This document shows positions 1 to 6,320 of a stretch of DNA of 8,342 bases, piece by piece. Where the stretch lies: positions 1 to 8,342 of the forward strand of contig CASDWR010000176.1 in NCBI GenBank assembly GCA_949284665.1. Reading direction: 5' to 3'. This stretch comes from an uncultured Rikenellaceae bacterium. Lineage in GTDB: Bacteria > Bacteroidota > Bacteroidia > Bacteroidales > Rikenellaceae. Numbering within the stretch: position 1 is the stretch's first letter; each line of letters starts with the position of its first letter. A program made the translations under genes and the position numbers. A model generated the notes under the pieces. It was not told the origin of the DNA and did no database searches. It saw only the letters and a list, made by a program, of their open reading frames with translations.

Positions 1-20
1 GACAAACTTTTCGGTTTGTC
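1..20 (-). terminator. Perfect hairpin downstream of dpp5, possible terminator
   Basis: Positions 1-7 (GACAAAC) and 14-20 (GTTTGTC) are perfect reverse complements separated by a 6-base loop. The structure lies about 31 bp beyond the dpp5 stop codon on the minus strand, where a transcription terminator would be expected. Whether a T-tract follows in the minus-strand direction cannot be seen, because the window ends there. It could also serve a neighbouring gene outside the window or be a protein-binding palindrome. Confidence 0.35.
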
Positions 21-51
21 GCGCTTTCTATTGTCGGGAGTTGAATAGTCC

Positions 52-2187
52 CTATTTGAGGTATTTGTCGAGCCAACCGAAGAACTCACGGTTCCATACC
101 AGTGAGTTTTGGGGTTTGAATACCTGATGTGCTTCGTTTTCAAAGACTACCAATCGGGCGGGTATCCCTTGTACGCGAGCTGCGGTAAAAGCTTCGAGGC
201 TTTGAGTATAAGGGATTCGGAAGTCGTTAAGTCCGGTAAAGATCAGAATTGGGGTGTCCCAGTTTTGAACGGATTTATGGGGAGAGTTGGCATACGAACG
301 TTGGGCCGTTGTATTTGTTTTGTCCCAGTACGGACCGCCGTAGTCGTTGTTTACGAACCACAGTTCCTCGGTTTCTCCGTACATGCTGTCGAAATCGAAA
401 ATACCGCAATGGGAGATGAAGGCCTTGAACCGTCCTTCGTGGTGGCCGGCCAGATAGAAGACGGAATAGCCTCCATAACTTGCGCCCACGCATCCAAGGC
501 GATCCCGGTCGCACCATGGTTCGCGGCTGACGTCGTCGATGGCGCTCAGATAGTCACGAATGTTCTGTCCGCTGTAATCGCCCGAGATTTGGTCCAGCCA
601 TTCCTGGCCGAAAGAGGGTACGCCACGGCGGTTGGGGGCCACCACTATATATCCTTGTGCTGCCATCAACTGAAGATTCCAACGATAACTCCAGAATTGG
701 CTGACCACACTTTGCGGACCGCCCTGACAGTAAAGCAGTGTAGGGTATTTCCGGGAGGGGTCAAAATCGGGCGGGAATACTACCCATGTGAGCATTTCTT
801 TTCCATCGGTGGTTTTTACCATTCGTTTTTCCACTTTCCCCATGGGGATATGGTCATAGATTTCGCGGTTGATGAAAGTAATCTGGTTGATGGCCTCGCC
901 GTTGATGGAAAAGAGTTCGGTGCCCTGCTTCAGGGTTGTACGCTCGAAGATTATGCGGTCGCCGTTGAGGGAGAAAGCGTTGATGTCGAAATCTCCCGAT
1001 GTGTATTGTTCGACCATGGGGTCGTCGTATTTCACGGTGCATATTTGATGAGTTCCCTTGATCGGGGCGATGAAAAACAACTGGTTGTCATCTTTCCAAA
1101 CGACGTTGAAGGCGTTGTAGTCGAAATTCTCCGTCAGGTCTTTCATTGTTCCGTCGTTGCTGTTCCATACGAAGAGACGGTCTTTGTCGCTTTCGTTGCC
1201 CGGACGGCGCATGCTGCGGAAAGCGATTTTACTGTCATCCGGTGAAAATACGGGATATTTGTCGTAGCCGGCCATTTCAGGCATTATGCGCAATCTCGGA
1301 TCGGAAGGCCGATCGCTTTTGCAGATGTTTTTTGTGGTTCCCGAGGCCAAGTCATAAATGTATATGTCCGAGTCGGTAGAGACCGCATATTCTGTTCCGG
1401 TCATTTTTTTACAGGTATAAGCCAATTGGGTTCCTGCGTGGTTCCATGCGATTTCACTCATATCGAAGTACGGGGCCATAGGGGCATCCCATGGTTCGTT
1501 TTCCATGATGTCCCGATCGTTTTCAAGCGAACCTTCCTTAATGTCTGCCACGAAAATATGCATGTATTCGCCCTTGTCCCAGTAATTCCAGTGGCGAGCC
1601 ATCAGGTCGTCGTAAATCAGCGCCTGCGATTTGTCCATATCGGAATATACGTCTGCGGATTTGACGGGTTTTACGGCGACTCGTTTCACATAAAAGGCGT
1701 GCTGTTGGTCGGGAGCGATACCGTATCCTTCGATTCCGTCTGCCACGTTGGAGTGTTGTGAAGAGAGTTTCACTCCTGTTTTTTTACTCCATATCTGGGT
1801 GGATCCGCTTTTGTCGCTCAGGAAGAAGAGCGTACTGCCGTCGGCACTCCATTGAGGGCTTGATTCGTTGGCCACGTCATTGGTCAGGCGGACCGGTTCG
1901 CCACCTTCGGCTGGCATTGTATAGATGTGGGAGGTTCCCTGGTTTTCCTCCATATTGTAATAGGTGATGCAAAAAGCTACTTGCTGGCCGTCGGGCGACA
2001 GAGTGCTGCTTCCTACACGTCCCATTTTCCACATGACTTCCGGAGTGAATTTGCCGGCAGCGATCTCTTCCGGGGAGAGTTTGTTCGGATTTTCCATTGA
2101 AGTTTGTTTTGTGTTAAGACATCCGGTCATGACCAGTGTCGTTCCCGCCAGCAATAGGGCGAATGTCGTTGTTGTTATCATCCTCAT
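52..2187 (-). CDS. dpp5: Dipeptidyl-peptidase 5-like S9 family serine peptidase, predicted lipoprotein
   Basis: A serine exopeptidase expected to release dipeptides from the N-termini of oligopeptides at the cell envelope, feeding amino-acid catabolism. The order is signal sequence, beta-propeller repeats (about residues 50-440; phrases such as STLSPDGQQVAF and YPVFSPDDSKIAF) and a C-terminal alpha/beta hydrolase from about residue 452. The triad is visible: Ser570 in GASYGGY, Asp655 in GLNDFRIP and His687 in ENEAHQV. Long stretches match my memory of Porphyromonas gingivalis DPP5 (YCQGGP, ISGDY, NWDTPIL, REFFGWLD). The 711 residues compare with about 684 in that protein. The start is uncertain: ATG at 2187 gives a normal lipoprotein signal (MRMITTTTFALLLAGTTLVM, then TGC with Cys23) and does not overlap the Nudix gene. 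ATG at 2217 would add ten residues and overlap that gene; a TTG at 2292 is unlikely. It sits 7 bp after the Nudix stop, so probably in one operon. Subfamily and specificity are inferred from similarity. Confidence 0.93.
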   Translation of the reverse strand: MRMITTTTFALLLAGTTLVMTGCLNTKQTSMENPNKLSPEEIAAGKFTPEVMWKMGRVGSSTLSPDGQQVAFCITYYNMEENQGTSHIYTMPAEGGEPVRLTNDVANESSPQWSADGSTLFFLSDKSGSTQIWSKKTGVKLSSQHSNVADGIEGYGIAPDQQHAFYVKRVAVKPVKSADVYSDMDKSQALIYDDLMARHWNYWDKGEYMHIFVADIKEGSLENDRDIMENEPWDAPMAPYFDMSEIAWNHAGTQLAYTCKKMTGTEYAVSTDSDIYIYDLASGTTKNICKSDRPSDPRLRIMPEMAGYDKYPVFSPDDSKIAFRSMRRPGNESDKDRLFVWNSNDGTMKDLTENFDYNAFNVVWKDDNQLFFIAPIKGTHQICTVKYDDPMVEQYTSGDFDINAFSLNGDRIIFERTTLKQGTELFSINGEAINQITFINREIYDHIPMGKVEKRMVKTTDGKEMLTWVVFPPDFDPSRKYPTLLYCQGGPQSVVSQFWSYRWNLQLMAAQGYIVVAPNRRGVPSFGQEWLDQISGDYSGQNIRDYLSAIDDVSREPWCDRDRLGCVGASYGGYSVFYLAGHHEGRFKAFISHCGIFDFDSMYGETEELWFVNNDYGGPYWDKTNTTAQRSYANSPHKSVQNWDTPILIFTGLNDFRIPYTQSLEAFTAARVQGIPARLVVFENEAHQVFKPQNSLVWNREFFGWLDKYLK

Positions 2188-2194
2188 TTGTATG

Positions 2195-2812
2195 TTATTT
2201 GGATTGTTCGTTTTCATTGAAATAAACGTCGAAAACGTGTCGGATCGTATAATAACTGCCTGCGACAGCCAGCCACAATCGGCGGCCGGCAAGCCATTCG
2301 GCCTGCTGTATGCCCTCTTCGGTTTGGGGTTTCGGTTCGGTGGTATTGTCGGGACAGCTCATGCGGTACCACCATACCCGTTTCATTTCCCACCGTCCGT
2401 ATGTGTCGTAGATGTGCTGTGTCGTGGTCAGGAATCGGTCGATTTTTATCTGGTTGAGACCACACTCCTCCTCTACTTCTCGGATTGCACATTCGGGTAA
2501 TGTTTCATGCTTTTCCCGATGACCTTTGGGCAAGTCCCAGACGCCGTTGCGATAGATCATCATTACACTTCCGTCCTTGCGCGACACGATGCCTCCGGCA
2601 GCTTCGACGGCGACCAGTCCAGCGGCAAAACGTTCGAAACACTGCTCCGGATCTTGGGATATTATTTGGAGGGTGTTGCTATTTTCGACTTTTTGAAGCA
2701 ACTTTGCAGGGGTCAACTCCTCGTTGGAGGTGACATGCAGAATGGGGTCTGTTTCATTCTCTGCCTGACGGACAAAACAGAGGGCTGTGTTTTGGTAATA
2801 GACGCAAATCAT
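2195..2812 (-). CDS. Nudix hydrolase
   Basis: A Nudix-family hydrolase, which typically cleaves a nucleoside diphosphate linked to another moiety using Mg2+ or Mn2+; the substrate cannot be read from the sequence. The 205-residue protein has a perfect Nudix box at residues 97-119 (GX5EX7REUXEEXGU), with Gly97, Glu103, Arg111, Glu112, Glu115, Glu116 and Gly118 all present. It is preceded by AAGGIVSRKDG and the WDLPKGH lead-in normal for the fold. The first 70 residues (starting MICVYYQN) form an extra N-terminal region common in Bacteroidota relatives. ATG at 2812 is chosen because the only upstream in-frame option, at 2845, is a TTG; the ATG start also leaves room for the upstream promoter. 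No signal peptide, so cytoplasmic. It is first in a probable two-gene operon with dpp5, 7 bp downstream, and diverges from the SRPBCC gene. In other Bacteroidales I recall this Nudix family beside pyrE and an SRPBCC gene. Confidence 0.92.
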   Translation of the reverse strand: MICVYYQNTALCFVRQAENETDPILHVTSNEELTPAKLLQKVENSNTLQIISQDPEQCFERFAAGLVAVEAAGGIVSRKDGSVMMIYRNGVWDLPKGHREKHETLPECAIREVEEECGLNQIKIDRFLTTTQHIYDTYGRWEMKRVWWYRMSCPDNTTEPKPQTEEGIQQAEWLAGRRLWLAVAGSYYTIRHVFDVYFNENEQSK

Positions 2813-2832
2813 GATACGACGGATGTCCGTCA

Positions 2833-2864
2833 CAAAATAACGCAATAAAACTCAATCGTACAAA
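2833..2864 (-). promoter_or_regulatory. Candidate Bacteroidota promoter for the Nudix-dpp5 operon
   Basis: Read on the minus strand, TTTG (2864-2861) is followed after 20 bases by TTATTTTG (2840-2833). This approximates the Bacteroidota sigma-ABfr arrangement of TTTG near -33 and TAnnTTTG near -7, with one mismatch in the -7 element. A transcript would begin near 2827, giving a leader of about 15 bases before the ATG at 2812. I could not identify an equally good promoter facing the divergent SRPBCC gene in the same 80-bp gap. Confidence 0.35.
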
Positions 2865-2892
2865 TTTTCTTCTTCGGCAAACGTAATTGCGC

Positions 2893-3309
2893 ATGGAAAA
2901 ATACGAAAGCAAACAACAGCAGATTCGTCGTCCGGCAGCACAAGTGTATACGCTGCTTTCGGACTTTTCGAATTTTACACCGGCCTTGCGTGACCGGGTG
3001 GAGGAGTGGCAGGCCACACAGGAAAGTTGTTCATTCAGAGTCAAGGGAATATCGGTTCGGCTCCGGATTGTCGATCGGGTTCCCGATTCGCTTGTCAAGA
3101 TAACCGGGGATGAGAATGCACCGTTGGATTTTACGCTTTGGTTCCAGTTCAAGGAACTCGCTCCGGACGACACGCGCATGCGAATTGTTTTGCATGTAGA
3201 GTTGAATATGGTGATGCGTATGATGATCGGGTCGAAGATCCAAGGGGCGATCGACGAGATGGCCCGTCAGATTGCCGATACGTTCAATCGGGCGCCCTTT
3301 CCTGTTTGA
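2893..3309 (+). CDS. SRPBCC/START-like small protein
   Basis: A 138-residue cytoplasmic protein of the SRPBCC (START/polyketide cyclase-like) superfamily, a helix-grip fold that encloses a hydrophobic ligand pocket; no ligand or reaction is known for this subgroup. Signs of the fold are the N-terminal strand and helix (IRRPAAQVYTLLSDFSNF, residues 11-28), alternating hydrophobic strands (VRLRIVDRV, LDFTLWFQFKEL, RMRIVLHVELN), and a long C-terminal helix from about residue 110 (GSKIQGAIDEMARQIADTF). The size fits Bacteroidota homologues, which often sit beside pyrE. ATG at 2893 is preferred over an in-frame TTG two codons upstream. It is the only plus-strand gene here; it diverges from the Nudix gene and converges on trmB. 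There are no catalytic motifs to support a more specific call. Confidence 0.85.
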   Translation: MEKYESKQQQIRRPAAQVYTLLSDFSNFTPALRDRVEEWQATQESCSFRVKGISVRLRIVDRVPDSLVKITGDENAPLDFTLWFQFKELAPDDTRMRIVLHVELNMVMRMMIGSKIQGAIDEMARQIADTFNRAPFPV

Positions 3310-3531
3310 TAACAGTCGTCCTGGCAGGTTGGTTTCAGGGCAGTTCGTCAACGAGATGTCCGGAGGCAACGATTTGGGACGGATTGTGCGGGGTTTTGAT
3401 CTGAGTGTCGAATCCGGTAAAAGTGAAACCGAATATTTCTTTTCCCTTTCCTGGATGGGCTGGGTAAACCACATGGCGAACGGAGGGACATTGGTCCGAT
3501 TGTCGGACTTTGCTGTGCCCAAGATTGGAGG
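3310..3531. other. Convergent intergenic gap, no confident gene
   Basis: These 222 bases separate the stop codons of the SRPBCC gene and trmB, which is long for a convergent gap in such a compact window. No ATG-started gene with a recognisable product is present. One minus-strand frame is open from 3565 down to a TGA at 3335-3337 and reads like protein near its end (KGKEIFGFTFTGFD, PSQIVASGHLVDELP), but it has no ATG; the only internal candidate start is a GTG at 3472. The aligned plus-strand frame (from ATG at 3356) is also open into trmB. A short hairpin is listed separately. This could be a decayed gene or simply non-coding sequence. Confidence 0.4.
3494..3508. terminator. Short hairpin between convergent genes, possible terminator
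   Basis: GTCCGA (3494-3499) and TCGGAC (3503-3508) are perfect reverse complements around a 3-base TTG loop. On the plus strand it is followed by TTTGCTG, and on the minus strand it lies 24 bases past the trmB stop. The T-tracts are poor on both sides, so intrinsic termination is only possible. Bacteroidota terminators are often atypical. Confidence 0.28.
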
Positions 3532-4248
3532 TTACAGAGATTCGTCGGCTTCGAAAATCGGGGCGTCAAACTGTTTGTGCCCGGCCAGGGAGAACTCCAG
3601 GTATGTGATGGGCAATCCTTGTTCCAGGAATCGATTCTCGTAGGCGGTTTTGATCGAGAGTGCCGCATCGGCGAAATCCGTCCCGTATATGTCATCGCTG
3701 CACGCGAGCAACGGGAGCGCATTTTCCTCGATTACTGCTTTGGTGTACTTGTGAAGGTGTTGTGAATCGGTTTTGAGACGGATCGGTGCCTGTGGTCGCA
3801 GAAAGCGAGCATAGCATGCGAGGAAAGCGGGAGAGGTGAGCCTTTTTTTTACTCTGTGTCGTTTGAGTTGCGGGTCGGGAAAAGTAATCCATATCTCATC
3901 TACCTCGTCTTCGCCAAATAATGAGTCGAGAAATTCGATGCGTGTACGCAGGAAAGCGACGTTCTCAAGTTTCGCTTCGGTTGCGGTTTTTGCTCCGCGC
4001 CACATGCGTGCCCCTTTGATGTCGATCCCGATATGGTTCTTTTCCGGATGGGCCATTCCGAGGGCAACGGTGTACTCTCCTTTTCCGCAACCCAATTCGA
4101 GTACGATGGGATTGTCGTTACGGAAAATCATTTCATTCCAATGCCCTTTCAGCGGATGATCCTTGTGAAATACTTCCTCGAAGGCAGGTTGTATCATGTT
4201 CCGGAAGGTCAGATTCTCTTGAAATCTTTTCAATTTATCCTTTCCCAT
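3532..4248 (-). CDS. trmB: tRNA (guanine(46)-N7)-methyltransferase TrmB
   Basis: Transfers a methyl group from S-adenosylmethionine to N7 of guanine 46 in the variable loop of tRNAs. It is a 238-residue Rossmann-fold methyltransferase. AdoMet motif I is VLELGCGKGEYTV (residues 49-61), followed by acidic Asp76 in IGIDIKGARMWRGAK. The family signature TFPDPQLK (122-129) is followed by KKRLTSPAFL. LKTDSQHLHKYT (158-169) and TAYENRFLEQG (201-211), with the conserved T-x-x-E, supply the catalytic and tRNA-facing part. ATG at 4248 (MGKDKLKRF) matches the usual Bacteroidota start; an upstream in-frame start would run into gldH. Homologues usually end shortly after the strand corresponding to TYLEFSL, so the last 17 residues (from about AGHKQFD) look like an extra tail. 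It is the last gene of the ricT-gldH-trmB operon, 4 bp from gldH. The neighbours have no obvious role in tRNA modification. Confidence 0.96.
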   Translation of the reverse strand: MGKDKLKRFQENLTFRNMIQPAFEEVFHKDHPLKGHWNEMIFRNDNPIVLELGCGKGEYTVALGMAHPEKNHIGIDIKGARMWRGAKTATEAKLENVAFLRTRIEFLDSLFGEDEVDEIWITFPDPQLKRHRVKKRLTSPAFLACYARFLRPQAPIRLKTDSQHLHKYTKAVIEENALPLLACSDDIYGTDFADAALSIKTAYENRFLEQGLPITYLEFSLAGHKQFDAPIFEADESL

Positions 4249-4252
4249 GGTG

Positions 4253-4729
4253 TTATTTCGAGTTGTTTTTAAGTGATATGCCAGCAGCCCATACACCTTG
4301 TAACGGTTTCTGTTCCTGTGGCACGAGGGTAAATAGATAGGTCCCTTTTTGCTCCAGGTTTATCTGCTCACGACATTTGCGGGAAGTTTCGTGTATGGTA
4401 TTCGCAGGTGTGGTTTCGGATGCCTCCGGAGGGAAGAAAATAACGGTTTCCGTGAGCGACGATGAGTCGGGAGCCTGGATGACGATTTGCAGCCGGATCG
4501 GAATACTCCGACAGAAAAGCCGGTTGTCGTAACGCAAGAAAAGCGAAAGTTCTTTTTTTGCGAGGGTATCTTCGTTATGCCATTCGAGTGTGCAGGGTTG
4601 GTCGTTTCTCCATCCGGAAGGATCGGTGTCGATCGCAGATGAATCGATAACGGCCATGCAGCTTGCACACAAGAACGAGACGATGCATAGGGTCGCCCAC
4701 TTCGGGAATCGAAGATCGTTCGGTTTCAT
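4253..4729 (-). CDS. gldH: GldH-like lipoprotein
   Basis: A 158-residue predicted lipoprotein related to GldH, a protein first found in Flavobacterium gliding motility and retained by many non-gliding Bacteroidales, where its role is unclear. The N-terminus has charged residues, a hydrophobic stretch and a lipobox-like LCASC with Cys24 as the likely lipidated residue. After it, a GldH-like pattern is visible: a DPSGWRND segment, a beta-rich core containing LSLFLRYDNRLFC, and a C-terminal GTYLFTL followed by LQGVWAAGISL. I assign GldH from this weak pattern and from its place next to ricT, a neighbourhood I recall in Bacteroides; sequence identity to characterised GldH is probably low. The start is ATG at 4729. 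It lies 20 bp after ricT and 4 bp before trmB, so is probably co-transcribed. Alternatively it is an unrelated envelope lipoprotein. Confidence 0.7.
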   Translation of the reverse strand: MKPNDLRFPKWATLCIVSFLCASCMAVIDSSAIDTDPSGWRNDQPCTLEWHNEDTLAKKELSLFLRYDNRLFCRSIPIRLQIVIQAPDSSSLTETVIFFPPEASETTPANTIHETSRKCREQINLEQKGTYLFTLVPQEQKPLQGVWAAGISLKNNSK

Positions 4730-4749
4730 AGTCTCCGTTGGTCGGGTGC

Positions 4750-6192
4750 TTACTCTTTGGGTTTGTTCGACTGGCTTTCGGGTCGGTTTCCCGGGCGTTT
4801 GTTACCGTTCTGTCGGTAAGGACGGGACTTCTGTTGACGCGGGGGCCGGTTGTTCCCGTTTTCGGCCGATGGTCGTACGTTGTCGTTTTTTGCCGAGTCG
4901 CGTAGAGGGTTGTTACCCGGTCGGTCGGATGTGTGATTATTGTCTTCCGTAAGAGACTCTCTGACTTCGTTCCGGGAATCGTTGCCGTTTTGTCGGGATG
5001 CAGGTTGCTGTTGCTTTCCTTCTTTCGATTCCTGCGATTTCACTCCGCCGTTCTTTCCACCCTTACGTTTTTTCTTTTTCCGCTGCGAGTCGAAGCGGGT
5101 GATGCTCTCTTCCCCGAGGACATCGACATAGGATGGTTCCTCCTCTTGCGGTCGGAAATTCTTCTCCGAGTCGATTCTTTCGGGTTTAATTCCTTTGGCG
5201 TTGAGTCTCAAGATCTCTTTTACCCGGTTTACGGACAAGGTGACGAGTCCAGTCATGGATCCGGGGACGGAACTGAAGCTCATGGTACGGGCCAAGATAT
5301 CGCTTTTTACATGGAAATAGTCGCCATCGAGAGTCCGAAGCGGTTCGTTGAGCTTGGGAAATTCGCGACGGGCATCCATATAATCGTCGTATTCGTAGAT
5401 CAGACAGCATTTGAGCTTGCTGCATTGTCCAGCAAGTTTTTGTGGGTTAAGGGAGAGATCCTGCGTACGCGCGGCATTGGTGGTCACCGATGCAAAACTC
5501 GATATCCAGGAGGCACAACACAACTCCCTGCCACAGGATCCCAGGCCGCCGATACGTCCGGCTTCCTGACGGGCACCGATCTGTTTCATCTCCACCCGGA
5601 TATGGAATTGTTCCGCAAATACCTTGATTAATTCACGGAAGTCGACCCGTTCGTCGGCGATGTAGTAGAAGATGGCCTTGATTTTGTCTCCCTGATACTC
5701 GACATCGCCGATTTTCATGTTGAGTTTCATGTCGGCAGCGATTTGTCGGGCCCGGATCATGGTATCGTGTTCGAGTGCGGTTGCTTCCTTCCATTTTTCG
5801 ATATCGAAAGGTTTGGCCTTTCGGTAAATTTTTTTGAATTCACCGTTGAGCGGGTTGAATCCCACACGCCGCATCTGTTTGGCCACGATGTCGCCGGTAA
5901 GAGAGACGATGCCGATATCGTGACCCGGCGATGCTTCCACGGCTACGATATCGCCTTCCTTGAGGGGGAGATTGTTTACATTGCGGTAGTATCCGCGACG
6001 GGTATTTTTGAAACGTACTTCGAATATGTCGTTCGGCAGATTGTCGGGATACTCTTTCAGCCAGTTGGTCGTGTGGAGTTTGTAGCACCCTTGGCAGGGG
6101 ACGGCGGCGATTTCGCCATCCTGTTCGCAGAACGTACAGCCGCGTCCCATGTTGAGAGAACACCCTTCAGGCCTGTATTGATCGTTATCCAT
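4750..6192 (-). CDS. ricT: RicT/PSP1-domain protein with extra N-terminal Cys cluster and basic tail
   Basis: A 480-residue homologue of RicT (YaaT), which in Bacillus subtilis is part of an iron-sulfur complex with RicA and RicF that modulates RNase Y-dependent RNA processing; the role in Bacteroidota is not established. The PSP1 core runs from about FEVRFKNTRRGYYRN through VAVEASPGHDIG to GARQEAGRIGGLGSCGREL. The cluster-binding cysteines are C220, C225, C226 and C257, C262, C263 (GSCGRELCC and GQCSKLKCC). A second cysteine set lies before the core: C11, C19, C22, C33 and C36. Residues about 370-480 are low-complexity and rich in Lys, Arg, Asn and Gln (KKKKRKGG onward), so likely disordered and possibly RNA-binding. 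ATG at 6192 is chosen; an in-frame start at 6255 is a TTG upstream of the promoter element. First gene of the operon with gldH and trmB. Confidence 0.93.
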   Translation of the reverse strand: MDNDQYRPEGCSLNMGRGCTFCEQDGEIAAVPCQGCYKLHTTNWLKEYPDNLPNDIFEVRFKNTRRGYYRNVNNLPLKEGDIVAVEASPGHDIGIVSLTGDIVAKQMRRVGFNPLNGEFKKIYRKAKPFDIEKWKEATALEHDTMIRARQIAADMKLNMKIGDVEYQGDKIKAIFYYIADERVDFRELIKVFAEQFHIRVEMKQIGARQEAGRIGGLGSCGRELCCASWISSFASVTTNAARTQDLSLNPQKLAGQCSKLKCCLIYEYDDYMDARREFPKLNEPLRTLDGDYFHVKSDILARTMSFSSVPGSMTGLVTLSVNRVKEILRLNAKGIKPERIDSEKNFRPQEEEPSYVDVLGEESITRFDSQRKKKKRKGGKNGGVKSQESKEGKQQQPASRQNGNDSRNEVRESLTEDNNHTSDRPGNNPLRDSAKNDNVRPSAENGNNRPPRQQKSRPYRQNGNKRPGNRPESQSNKPKE

Positions 6193-6214
6193 AGTGTATT
6201 CCTTGGTTATTGTA

Positions 6215-6222
6215 CAAAGATA
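6215..6222 (-). promoter_or_regulatory. Candidate -7 promoter element of the ricT-gldH-trmB operon
   Basis: On the minus strand these bases read TATCTTTG, an exact match to the Bacteroidota -7 consensus TAnnTTTG. They lie 22 bases before the ricT ATG at 6192, which would give a short leader of roughly 15-20 bases. No good TTG or TTTG is seen at the normal -33 spacing; the nearest upstream TTG is about 30 bases away. The A/T-rich 128-bp gap (6193-6320) holds nothing else I can support: no small gene and no strong terminator for the patatin gene upstream. Confidence 0.5.
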
Positions 6223-6320
6223 ATCATTTTGCTCGATTTTTCGGTATTTCCGCAAGGAATAATCGATCGGTGTTTAAGTGCTTTGAAAGAGGGGCGATTC
6301 CTGTATGCGGGGGAGGCGGA

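Noticed and set aside
109..1245. Long plus-strand open frame (378 codons) opposite dpp5
   Set aside because: It lies wholly antisense to the strongly supported peptidase, has no recognisable domain, and is explained by codon bias of the real gene.
2813..2845. Longer Nudix start at 2845
   Set aside because: The codon is TTG, while the ATG at 2812 is well placed after the candidate promoter, whose -7 element would otherwise lie inside the coding region.
3031..3522. Minus-strand open frame antisense to the SRPBCC gene
   Set aside because: Proline-rich, low-complexity translation with no family resemblance, overlapping a real gene for more than half its length.
3272..3643. Plus-strand open frame crossing the SRPBCC end, the gap and the trmB end
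   Set aside because: It overlaps two well-supported genes and matches no family I know; it is codon-aligned with the opposite strand, so only the gap portion was kept as an open question.
6244..6275. Possible terminator hairpin after the patatin gene
   Set aside because: The only stem (TTCC/GGAA around a 4-base loop) is too short, extends only with a bulge, and lacks a T-tract.
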